Of a stretch of 64,000 bases of DNA, positions 1 to 11,100 are shown piece by piece (position 1 is the stretch's first letter; each line of letters opens with the position of its first letter). A program made the position numbers and the translations under genes. The notes below the pieces were generated by a model that saw only the letters and a program-made list of their open reading frames with translations, was not told where the DNA came from and did no database searches. Origin of the DNA: Akebia trifoliata (taxonomy: Eukaryota > Streptophyta > Magnoliopsida > Ranunculales > Lardizabalaceae); the NCBI GenBank assembly GCA_017979445.1, contig CM030718.1, positions 26,283,021 through 26,347,020 on the forward strand. Direction: 5' to 3'.

Positions 1-158
1 CACTGTATCAGGTAGGTCTTCTTGAATTCTTCGCATTTTCTTCTTCTTTAGTAAGTCTTGCATCTATACTAATCAAAAAATAATATGCCAGTGTGTAAAT
101 ACTTTGAACAGTAGGTGCATGGACAAGTGTGGAGGTTTACTTGCAATAGGAAACTTAC

Positions 159-1876
159 CCATTTCTTCATGGTGCTCCATTACGTGGCGTGAAAGACGTT
201 CCGCTATCCTATCCAGTTGTGCTAGCCTAAGAGTGGCCTGTAAAAGGGCACATTACAAACTGAATGGAGCAGTTCCAGGAAATGTTTAGGAATCTGTGAT
301 GACAAAAGATCAACAAAATGTTGAAAATGAATATGCCTAACCAGATACTAATCAGATAAATGAGAAAATCAAAAGCAGTTCATACTAAAAATGTTTGGAA
401 AAATAAATATCCTTCAAGCATGAAACTAAGTAACTAACATGTAAATTGCAAGAAATATAGGGTTCCAGAGAAAATGCAATGTAATAGATGGGATTGAGTT
501 TACAGTCGATAAATGCGTGCTGAAATTACAGATCCTAAAGGTGTAGATAAACAAAGTGAGTTACCATGGAAATGTAAAATGAAAAAAAAAACCCCACAGA
601 AACCAGAAGTGATGTGCTCCAAAAATGTCACCTTTAATAATCAAAACACCATAAACCCCAAATAGTTGGCAGAAGAAACAATATGCTCTTCAGCAACACG
701 AGGATAATAGATAGAACTTGATGAGAAAGGGAGCTACTCTACAATAAACTGGAGCATTACCTTTTTCTCAAAATAGGTCAGATCATTTTCTTCAGATGGC
801 ATATGATCCAGAACATGCTTAACTGGATCAAAATCCTGCATAAAAGGCATAATAACAGATTCGGGTTAAACACTTCACAAGACTTGGAGCATGGCAGAAA
901 CATACTGAATCAGGAGCTGAATGCATGGCATACTGGCTAAAAGATTGACTTCTTGGTGGGCCCAGAAGATTGTGCCACGAGGCATTTTTAGGAGGCACAA
1001 ACATCAAGTCTTCAGTATAAATGGATAAAGAAAAAGCATATGCATCTTCAAATACAATCCAAACATTGATGAGGAGCATTTTTTTAGGGGCAAGCTGGAC
1101 TTGAACCCACAACCAAAGTCACTAAGTCGGGGTTCGGGAATAAGTTGGCTAAATAAAAAAGTCAAAAACACGTTAAAATCGGGAAACAATCGGGAAAAAA
1201 TTGAGCTATGATTAGGACCATGTAATTGTTCCAACTAGGTGTTGTTCTCATGGTATATAATCAAATACCATGTTAAATTATACTAGCAAATCACCAATCC
1301 CCAAATTAAATTACAAGAAGTAATCTCAAGTCTACAACACAATCAAGGTTTATATTGTTCAAAATATAAAAAGATAATCATGAGTGCAACTTAAGATTCA
1401 TTAAGTGATCAAAATCAGTGTAATCTTCATTTGCATCCTCATTATCTAATACTTTATCTTCTCTTATTACTGCATCAAGGACATCTTTTTTTTCAATTTA
1501 ATCGTGACATTTGTGATTTAATCGTGAAGTTTGTAAAAGTTGAGACGTAGGGTATGTTTGATTGCATGGAAAGTGACTTTCCAAGTAAAATAGTGGTGGA
1601 AAATAGGTAGGGTTGGAAAATCAAATTCCATTGTTTGATTTACTTAGATAAAATCATGGAAAAAATATGAGAAAAAAGAAGAAGAGAAGATGAGGAGGAA
1701 GAGGGAGGGGGGAGGATGTGGCGGCGACGGCGGTGGAGGTAAGTGAGGAAGAAGAAGGGAGAACGTGATGGTGATGGTGGCGGCGACAGAGGTAAGTGAA
1801 GAAGAAGATGATGAGGAAGATGGGGGGAAAACGTGGTGGTGGTGGTGGAGGAGGTGAGGGATGGAGAAGAAGGAGA

Positions 1877-1922
<46 letters not shown>

Positions 1923-4021
1923 GGCCGGAGACGGTGATGATAAAGACGGAGACGGTGATGACGACGACGACGAGGTTAGTGTAATGGCGGTGGTGGTGGT
2001 GGTGGTAGGAAAGAAGAAGATATGAGTGGGGAAGAATTATGGATGGAAAATATGGGTGGATTTCACTTTCCCACCCATACGGGTGGGAAAGTGAAATCTA
2101 TGTTTTGGTGGACTTTTTGATTGGGGTGGAAAATTAATTTCAATTTCCATGTGCAATCAAACACTTGAAAAATGTCATTTTCCATGGAAATTGATTTTCC
2201 ACCCTATTTTCCATGTGCAATCAAACATACCCTTAATGAAAAATTCATGATTAAATCCGTGAAGAAAAATGCCACGATTTAATCGTGACTTTTTCAATAA
2301 GTTGCAGATTTTGGTGACTATGCCCACAACCTCAAAGTTGCTTTGCAATATGTCAAACTAATTGAGCTATGGGTCTAAGCCCAATGAGGAGTATTTGTAT
2401 CATCTAAATGTAAATTATATATCGTAGGACTCACATGAAGGGAGAATTTATGACAAAGTTGAAAACGTTGGGTACGGAGAGTTCTTTGAAGCTTAGAGAA
2501 GAATATGTAAATAGTTGTTGTGTTTGGGATATGCCCGACAAAAGACTTCTTTTAGATAGTTATGCACAATCTACAAGAAGTATCTTCCTTTTTTAACCTA
2601 TTGAAATGACAACTTCTGATTGTGGTCTTGTAATGCAACAATTGCTTAACATCATTATAATTATTCCATTATATGCACAAGTCTTTCCATGAAACAAACA
2701 TAACCATACCACTAAAGTAAGTCAACGATATAATGAATATGTGAAAGGTAAGACACATAACTAAGCGTATTGACCGCAAGGTATGTAAAAAAGAAGAAGA
2801 AGAAGAAGAACAAGAACAAGAAAGTAGAACCTCTTCATAGAAGTCTTCCTCTAGTTCCTCAACTATTTGACCACGAGGTCTGCTTCCATATATCGAAACC
2901 AATTCTTCAGAACTTGATGCAAGAGAAAATCTTTGATGTGGAGGGAGTCCAGCAAGAGCTCGAGCAACAGCAGCTGCTGCGGCTACCCGGGCTGGAACCT
3001 ATAGAAAAGATAACCCGGAGGACTTTCAGCTCAACTCACACTTCTCATTTTATTTATTTTTACTTCTGCTCAGAAAACAAGGGTTAGTGGTCAGCAGAGA
3101 TGAAGATGGGTTCAACAGGCTTTGAACCCACGTCATGGTCTCAACACTCCACAAACCAACATAGCAAAGTTGGCACCTTTAATAAACGGTGCAACTTGCT
3201 CCCATTGGATTTGTGGTTGATTTATTTAAATGATCACAAAGAAATCAACAACAAACACAAAGGGAACAAGTTGCACCATTTATTAGTGAAAGCAACATGC
3301 TAGGCTCTTGAGGCTTAGAGAAATTCTCTCTTTTTTATTTTTTATGGGTAAGCCGGACATGAACCCATGACCTCAAAGTCGCTTTGAAATGTGTCAAATC
3401 AACTGAGCTATGGTTCTATACCCGAAATTCTCTTTCATTAGCAGCATCCTCTTAATACTTTCTAGTTCTTCGGCACTTCTATTTAATAAATTCAGCCTTT
3501 TTCCAATAAAAATTAATTTTTTTACTATATGTATCAACTAGGTTAACTTTAGACGAATGTAGTCACATATGATCAACCAAGTAGCTCGTGCTGTTGAATT
3601 AAATAATAGAAATTACTCAAAATTCCAGATGAAAAAGTTCATACGGATTCAGTAACTCAATTTAAACCCTAATTTCTGCCATAATTCAGTCTCCAATCAA
3701 TTGAAATTTCTACGAACTAACAACGAACCGATGTTCCACAAAGAATTAAACAATTGAAATTGCACAAATGCAGAGAACAATGGAAGAATTAGGAGGAACG
3801 ATCTTACAAACCTCTGGTCGATTTTCAGAAGTAGAAGGTAGAAGGCCGAGAGATCTAGCAGATCGGACTGAGCTGAGAATCTTCTCACCAACTTTAGATA
3901 AATCCATCCCTCCTCCTACTCCTCCTTGAACGAACAGTAAAGAAAGAAAGAACAAAACCCTAGGGGGCCTCTCGAAGCCCTCGATCAAACTCCCATCGAA
4001 TGCAGACGAATCGGGCTGCAT
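159..4021 (-). CDS. VPS50: VPS50/syndetin-like protein, 5' part (partial)
   Basis: Four coding exons, read right to left: 3812-4021, 2831-2998, 761-835 and 159-237; the gene continues beyond the left edge. Phases fit (70, 56, 25 and 26 codons plus 1 base). Exon 1 starts MQPDSS and has an internal Met39 in GGMDLSKVGEKILSS. Exon 2 is Ala-rich and ends SIYGSRPRGQIVEELEEDF. Exon 3 reads DFDPVKHVLDHMPSEENDL. Exon 4 reads ATLRLAQLDRIAERLSRHV followed by MEHHEEM. This order is what I know from plant VPS50/syndetin proteins (AT2G27900 type, Vps54_N/DUF2450 region). The family forms the EARP tethering complex with VPS51-53 in endosomal recycling. The exon 2 donor (GAG|GTTCTA) is weak but gives the correct join. 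Only about 177 residues are visible, so the full length is unknown. Related Vps54-type subunits are the alternative. Confidence 0.82.
1085..1130 (-). repeat. tRNA-like SINE fragment
   Basis: On the minus strand this shows the box B-like GGGTTCAAGTCC followed by a tail resembling the CCGGCTTACCC end of the short SINE family seen intact at 28353-28446. Only the 3' half is recognisable. It lies in intron 3 of the VPS50-like gene... counted from its start, between coding exons 2 and 3. Confidence 0.45.
1549..2233. mobile_element. Tourist-like MITE with GA tract and hairpin
   Basis: Terminal inverted repeats of about 17 bp: GGGTATGTTTGATTGCA at the left and its complement TGCAATCAAACATACCC at the right. 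Flanks read GTA and TTA, which could be a decayed 3-bp TAA/TTA target duplication of PIF/Harbinger type. The interior has GGTGGN and GAAGA triplet runs, a (GA)n tract at 1880-1919 and a perfect 18-bp-arm palindrome at 2059-2098. It lies in the intron between coding exons 2 and 3 of the VPS50-like gene. The GA/GGT-rich open frame inside it is low complexity and not a gene. Confidence 0.6.
1880..1919. repeat. (GA)n microsatellite
   Basis: About 20 uninterrupted GA units inside the MITE at 1549-2233. Confidence 0.95.
2316..2388 (-). repeat. tRNA-derived SINE copy
   Basis: The minus strand reads a box A-like CATAGCTCAATTAG and then a TTTGAGGTTGTGGGC segment. It matches, with substitutions, the SINE family at 28353-28446 and 3330-3423. 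Confidence 0.5.
3330..3423 (-). mobile_element. tRNA-derived SINE (about 94 bp family)
   Basis: The minus strand shows box A ATAGCTCAGTTGA, a TTTGAGGTCATGGGTTCATG box B region, and the family-specific end CCGGCTTACCCATAAAAAA. Its structure matches the well-delimited copy at 28353-28446. It lies in the intron between coding exons 1 and 2 of the VPS50-like gene. It cannot be a functional tRNA gene because no stable acceptor pairing is visible. Confidence 0.65.
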
Positions 4022-4492
4022 TTCAACTTACATCACCAAGATCAATCGAGAGAAAGAACTCCATTTCAATCGAAATCAAATTCATGGATTCGAATCGAAT
4101 CTTGGATAAACACGAAGGAATTTGAGTCGATTTTTTCAATACTGTAGAAATCAGATCCGATTGTAGTTGAGACTTAGAACTTAGAATTTTCTTTGCTTTT
4201 TCGTCTGCAATTGTAGTCTTTGTTGCGGTATGTTATTCTTTAACTGCTTACTTCTTTCTCTACCTGTAAAGATCGTCAATGAAAAAATATTTTGCTCACA
4301 AACTTTTTGGTTATAGTGCTCATAGAATCAGGGATCCACCAATTGTATGAGTCCGCGTGTGTTAAATGTATCTTTAATTTACAAAATTACCCTCTTACAC
4401 TTGACGTGGCGCGCACAGAGAGTCTATGAGCACTATAACGAGAAATTGTACGAGCAGAAGAATTACTTTTGTTAATTCTTACCGAGTTGTGC

Positions 4493-4656
4493 TGCAGTGA
4501 CCTCATGCTTGTACCTCATATCGCACATCCTGACATGAAAGTGGGTAAGAATCAGAGATGTTTTTTGAATCGTATCTCGATGAAAGTATCTATGATTCCT
4601 ATACACTTTCACGTCAAGATGTGAGAATTGGGGTATGATCTTGACGTCACTTCAGT
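4493..4656. mobile_element. Hairpin MITE, family H (copy 1)
   Basis: The stretch is close to self-complementary: a left arm with GTGACCTCATGCTTGTACC and a right arm with GATCTTGACGTCACTTC. Relatives with the same arms occur at 46222-46377, 62228-62395 and 62690-62862. It behaves as a foldback MITE family. Confidence 0.6.
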
Positions 4657-4678
4657 TTTATTGATTCTTAAAATTAAG

Positions 4679-5887
4679 GCAGTGTTTGTTTGCGCTATTT
4701 TTCAACGTTTATTGCTGAAAAAAATTAAATTCAACACTTTCTGTCAAAATGACGTGTTTGTTTACTTTATATTTTCAGCATTTATTGCTGAAAATAAACA
4801 AAAAAAATTCAACACTATTTTGATGTTGAAAAAAAGTGCTGAAACGGTAAGCACTTCGCTTTTTTCGATGCGAACAAGTATGCACTTCGTTTTTTTGAGC
4901 ATTGGCAAGTATGCCCTTATTCTTAAAATGATATTATCTCTTATATCCTACGGATAAGTATATAAACACCTCACAAATTAATAAACCCACACCATGACTA
5001 AATTATTTTGTCTTATATGGGTTAAAAATTTTAGAATGAATTGATTTTTGGTGAGGATGATCTCCTCATTAGTATATAAGATCCCTACAAATTAATAAAC
5101 CCACACCATGACTAAATTATTTTGTCTTATATGAGTTAAAAGTTTTGGAATAAGTTGATTTTTTATGAGGATGATCTCTACAACGAGGAGATCATCCTCA
5201 CCAAAAATCAGTACATCCTGAAACTTATAATCTTATCAAAACAAGTTCAAGAACTGTAAATCGTCCATTTAAAAAAAAAAGTATTTTTGACGACTTAGAA
5301 ATTTCAAAATAGACTGTTTTTTTGTGAGGATGATCTCTAGACTATATAGACCATTCTCACTAAAAATTTGCTCATTCAAAAAACTTTAACCCATATAAAA
5401 GAAAAAATGGCTATGGTGTGAATTGTCCTTATTAATTCATAGGGTGCTTTTATAATTACACATCCTTCATTTCCATTGAAAATTATTCATCAAAAATTAA
5501 GTTCTTTTAATGTTGATTTCAAATTTTGATGACTTGTATGACATTATTATTTTTAATTTGAAATTTATGGGTTTTTATAAATAGAAATTATTATTTATAA
5601 ATTGAAAATTTGAGTATTATTTATTATTTAAAAATGAATTGTATTTTAATTTTATAAGAAAAAATATATTTTATTGTGTTTGATAATAAATAAGCATTTG
5701 AAACATGCAAACAATGTATAATATGATTATAAGGGTAACAAAGACAATTTACCAGCTTCAGCAATGTGCAACAAACATGATTTAGCATATAAACAAATAG
5801 CTTTTTCAGTACTTAAATTCAACGCTTATAAGTTTCAGCGCTAAATACTATTCAACACTTATTTTTTTCAGTTTAACAAACAACACC
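4679..5887. mobile_element. Tourist/PIF-Harbinger-like element
   Basis: Left end GGCAGTGTTTGTTT and right end complement GGTGTTGTTTGTTA form imperfect TIRs, with TAA on both sides as a likely 3-bp target duplication. Subterminal repeats of the type TTCAACACTT and TTATTGCTGAAAA recur near both ends. No transposase frame is present, so it is non-autonomous. Its interior carries the palindromic TTTTTGGTGAGGATGATCTC modules (5045-5380) that also build the elements at 28579-28922 and 54723-55912. Confidence 0.6.
5045..5380. repeat. Palindromic GATGATCTC module cluster
   Basis: Several inverted copies of a module reading GTTAGAAGTTTTGGAAT... TTTTTGGTGAGGATGATCTC face one another, so each pair forms a hairpin of roughly 100 bp. 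The same module recurs at 28627-28880 and many times at 54768-55860. Confidence 0.7.
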
Positions 5888-7545
5888 TAAGTTTGAGGCT
5901 CTCCATCTAAAAGGAGTTTGCTTTGTGACTTCAGCCCATCAGATTTGGACTTTTCAGAACAGATTTAATCTAGGCCCATGGATTTATCAAGTCCATGGCC
6001 TGAAAATCACCAATGACCCTTTGTAAAAGGTGGACTGCCCGAGGACTCATTTTTCATTGGAGAAACCTTCCTCGTTCCGTAAGTGCAAATCGGGCATTGT
6101 TTGCTTCAATAAAACGCCAACTCCAACTGAGCTTCAAATATCTATATTTAGGGATGAAGTCTTCCAAACAAACTCCAACTAGGCTTCATTGTTTCATTTT
6201 GAGGATTTGGGCTCTATATCACAATTCACTATTCATATATAGAGTCCAAAGAGAATTTTAAAGTTCATGTCTCTAACATCATTTATCTTTTTTAAATACC
6301 TATTATATCTTCTAATTTGCATAAATACCAGTTTTGACTTCTGTTTTTTGTCTCCACCTTATTATATTCGTCTTCTTATTTTTTTGAGTGTGAATAATGT
6401 TTTAGATACTCGAATAGTGATTTTGAAGCCTGGATTGGTTGGAATTCAAAAGTGATTTAGAGGCTTCAAAATGAAGAAAATGCCAATTTGTAGAAAAAAA
6501 TTTAAAGCCCATGGTTGGAGTCGATCTTGCCGGCCTAATTCTAATTTAAGGGCTAACAAATCCGTAAGACTTTCTTTCCAAGCCTAAAGGTAGAAAACAT
6601 TCCATGTCGCTCCTTCTGAATAAAGGATTAGCTAATGAAATTGGCAAATAGACGAATTAATTGGGAATTTACCCATTAATTGATTTAGTAATATTTTCTC
6701 TCTTCCCACTAATTTTATTTTTACAACATTCAAAATCTCAAGAACAAAGTAGGGTTTTTAGGGAGGTTGAAGAGGATGTGTTTTTGTTTTAAAAAAAAAA
6801 GAAACTATATTTGTATATTACCTAGAACATGACCCTTTTTCCAATGGGTCACATTGGGAGGACATTTACAATTGAAAACTATTTTTACATCTCTCGGATG
6901 CCATCCATTTTATAAGATCCAACGACATATGACGGTGTTGTAAAAAACTTTGAAAAAATAGACAACATCCGAATGATTGTCATAAATAACCTCCAAAACA
7001 TGCACAATCAAGAGAAATCTGTCTGACACCCATGGACAAAAACTATTGTCAATCGTCACTGCAAATGTACATCATAGATCACATACCCCTAAAGTAACAC
7101 ACGAGATCAATGGCCTATAATCAACAATCTGGTTGAGATTTATCGGACTCACACTTAGGAGATCAAAGTCGAAAATCAACCTAATTAGATGGGACACTTA
7201 TTCATAACGATTCGCTAGCCTCAAACAAGGCTTTAAATAGAGCATCAAACATACAACTTATAATATCACATTATTTTGCAGTCGAAGAAAAAAAATTTAA
7301 CAAAAGAGATGGTTACAACAATTATTTCCACCCTCTCCATTACAAACATCAAACCATATGTAGTAACTCAGGCAGGACCAATCAAGCACAAGCAATATCA
7401 ACCTACCTACACTATCTCTAGGCTCTTAGTCAAATAATGTCCATTGATGCTCAACATGTTTCTAATTTATGTTACCAACAACAAAACACAGAAAAATTGA
7501 ATCCAAGGAACCCAAAACAAATTCTAAAACATAAGAAAAAAGACC

Positions 7546-8143
7546 TTATTCTGTCCAAAACTTCACAAATGCAGCAACAAAGGCTTTAAGTACTTCCCAA
7601 ACTGGATTAGTTTGTTCCTTGGATGGCCCTTCCCATGATTCACTGCCCATCGAGACATCCACAAAGAAGATAAAAAAAATAAACAATTGTAGTTCTGATG
7701 ATGCTGTGTTTCAAGATTTTATTTGTAATAAAAAAGTTTGGAACTTGGTTTTAGAGACTTACAGTTTAGTTCTGTTTAAAGTGGAGTTCCTTCCTTCCTC
7801 AGTGGTGCTTAAGGTATTCTGAGCTTTGCTTTCGATCACAATTGCCTCTTGAGAGAGTAATTCTTGACCAGTACTGCTCGTATTATCACCATTGGTGTTC
7901 TCGGTGTGGGCATCATTTGAAGCAAGTTTAGACTGAGTGGAGTTCCTTCCTTCCTCGGTGGTGCTTAAGGTACTCTGAGCTTTGCTTTCGATCACAACTG
8001 CCTCTTGAGAGAGTAATTCTTCACAAGTACCACTCATTTTATCGCCGTTGGTGTTCTTGGCATGGGCATCATTTGAAGTAAGTTTAGCCTGTAAAGGCAC
8101 ATAAATAACATACCATATTATTCTATCAGATAGATTGCATATG

Positions 8144-8198
<55 letters not shown>

Positions 8199-11100
8199 AA
8201 TTTATTAAAAAAGGGGGATTAAAACTGGAGGCCGAGATGGCCCCCAATACAAGAAGGCAAAAAGGCAAAAGAAGAAAACTAAAAAGCCAAGGAAACAAAC
8301 TACCCCCCACCCCAAAAGCCTTATTACAAACCACAAACCGTTTAAATCCTATCCAAGCGACCCAGTTATGTAAATCATCGTGATCAGTACCATCATTGAA
8401 GCCTTATCACAAAAATTTGGGGTCAACTGAACAAATCCCATTCCTTCTCCAATCTTTCCATCCTTATATAATAGATTTTCCTTTTTTTTTAATAGGTGAA
8501 GGCCTGGTTAGTGACAGGTAATAACGTTAGTGGTTAGCATAAGAAGTTTGGGTTCAAGGAGGTTTGAACCTAGGACGTGAGAACAACTCTCCACACGTCT
8601 TACCACTTAGCTAAGTGGCACTTAAATGGTCTCATTATATAATAGAAGTGAGGTCATGAAAATGGTCTCTTTGGGGTGTTTACTGATCATCAATTAGAAT
8701 AAGGCTTTCCTCTTCAAGAACCTAAAGCTAACCTCTTAGGATTGTAAAAATCATTCAATTTTGGAGATGGGCTATGGTCTGTCCACGACATCGCCCACCA
8801 ATTGAATGGTTTATTTGATGTATAGGCCGATCATATGTACGTACAGGTTCCCCAAACCATGAAATTTGATAGCGAAAACATCAAATATTTTCTCATGAAC
8901 ACATATAGACATAGGATCTCAGGATGACAATTCAATCTTTAACTAGAAGGTGGCATGTAGGGTCGTGGGTAGCAATTTTGTAATTTAAAAAGTAAAAGAT
9001 TATATTTTTTGTAATTTTGAAAATTAAGGAAAACGTTTTTCTAGGGTCGTGGGTAGCAATTTTCTGGGTTTTTTTTTTACTAAAATGACACTGATTATAT
9101 TAAATATATATATAAAAGTGGGGCATTTACGACCACTCAAATTTTGGTGTTGAACCACTTCTACTCCACCTTCTCTCGTTATAATATAAAGCTATTGGCA
9201 GGTGACAAGGATCAAAAAAGATACTCACAAGTTATAAACATAATCAGGCAAGAACGGGACATAGGTAGTAGCCTCACCTCAGTTCCTGAAACCAACTGGT
9301 TATGATCTGATGTCTGCCAGGTTAAGCCATCATTGCAAGATACATCAACTTGAAGGTCTTTGGACTCCATAACGCCACTTATAACTTGGTTTGCCGCTGA
9401 TTTCTCATCCATGGCATCAAAATCATGCTTTTCAGATACCAATTCCACTTTCTTAGTCTCTTCTTTTTCCAACGTGCCCGTTAAGTCATCATCCGACCTT
9501 CCATCCATGCCTCGAGATAGTTTAGTAGTAGATTTTATTGGAAATGTTTCCACTATTACATCTGTCGCCAGATGAGTCACATTAAAAGTAGACGCCTCTA
9601 CGATATTTGGGCTAGTTTGCACATCTTTATATAGCATCTCTTCATTCACAAGCACCGAAAATTTACTTGCATCGGTTTCTTTATTTTCTTCATTCACTGA
9701 AATCCCATTAATATATCTGCCATTGTCAGTAAATTGGCTGCTCGATGTACCGACTGGTTCTTCAGTGATATTTTGGTGATCATTGGAAACCAAATGAGTT
9801 TCATTTGATGACAAGGACAAATGACTTGGAGGTTCAGTGGAAATTGATCCCAGAGGATACTGGTCATAGAACGGGACATTGTTCTGTTCATCTGTAGTTA
9901 ATTTAGAAGGGCCAAGCACTCGATTCTCTTGGATTATTTCTCGAACAATTTCCCGGACTGTGTAGAAAGACCCACCAACCTCTTTGTGTGTGAGATTGAG
10001 TGAGGGGAAGTTCCCATTGTTTGAATACTGGTACCTGAAAACAAGTAAATATTACAAATTCCAAAAAAAAAATACTTCTAAAAAGAATCCCATAAAAATA
10101 CTTAAAATCCCAATAACTAGAATAAAAACAAACAGTAGTTGACCAGGCTTCAGAGAGATCCACAAATCAGAAAGTTCAAGAAAATGAATTGTGGTCAACA
10201 AGTTTTAAGGAAACATGAATAATTGTCAACTTGTTAAGAGGAAAACAATATTCCAAAAAAATTGGAACATAAAAAATCCATTTTTCAATTAATAGTTGCA
10301 ACTTTAAATTAAGTATGAAGGAAAAAAATAGGGTTTAACAATCAAGACAAGTAGATCATCAATGTTGATAGACTAATATCAATATCACCGGGATAGAAAA
10401 ACATCATAAGTTATTAAATCTAACAGACATTTGTGTTGATACTTGTAAATTGATACAAACTCTTTTGAAATGGATGCTGGGAAAGAAATCATATTTGCAT
10501 ATGAGACAAGAATTTAATATTTTCAAAAATAAAGTAAGAAACATAGTCAATCAAACTGAAATGAGCATTTTATAAGGCAGTGGTAAGATCAGTTTTTTTT
10601 TTCCTTTATGGATCTGAATGTTGGGCAATCAGGAAACAACATGTCCATACATTGAGCGTAGCAAAGACAAGTACGCTTATTAGAAGGATGAGTGGAAAAA
10701 CTAGAAAAAATAAAATTATAAATGAATGCATTCGTGAAAATGTAGGAGTGGCCCCAATAGGTGAAAAACTAAGGGAAAGCCAATTGAGATGTTTTGGTAA
10801 TGTGCAACGAAGGCACATTGCAACCCAATTAGAAGGAATGTAAAAGTTGAATGTCTAAAGAGTGCAAGGAATCATATCTTGTGTGGGGCGAATGGTGAGT
10901 TGGGGGAATCACATCTTGCTTCATTGTGCCTTTAGTTCGAGAATTTGGAATCATCTTCTTTGCCTTTTCTATGTTTTTCCCAATTCGGTTCTTTCCTTGT
11001 TACCGAGTTGGAGCTTCAATGTTTTCTATGGCAGGAAAAGATATCCTTGGTCCATTCTCCCATTTGCTATTTGTTGGGGGTTGTGGAAAGAGCGAAACAA

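Larger units (their letters stand above)
4022..7545. other. Intergenic spacer / upstream region of VPS50-like gene
   Basis: No gene recognised. The proximal 300 bases should hold the 5' UTR and promoter of the minus-strand VPS50-like gene. The rest holds a hairpin MITE (4493-4656), a Tourist-like element (4679-5887) with palindromic modules inside it, and at about 6858-6965 a copy of the family at 40505-40686, recognisable by its GGACATTTACAATTGAAAAC stretch. Bases 5900-7545 otherwise look like unique AT-rich spacer. Confidence 0.6.

Noticed and set aside
828..1112. 94-codon minus-strand frame next to exon 3 of the VPS50-like gene
   Set aside because: The real exon lies in another frame (761-835) and is bounded by good splice sites; this frame has no recognisable domain.
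1796..1984. Gly/Arg/Glu-rich frame
   Set aside because: It is a translation of GGT and GA repeats inside a MITE.
2770..3087. Lys-rich plus-strand frame of 105 codons
   Set aside because: It is the antisense of exon 2 of the VPS50-like gene plus a GAA repeat.
4628..4957. 109-codon plus-strand frame
   Set aside because: It lies in the end of a Tourist-like element, is AT-driven and has no family match.
9360..9575. Plus-strand frame within 9278-10034
   Set aside because: It is antisense to a well-supported coding exon of the AT3G52170-like gene.
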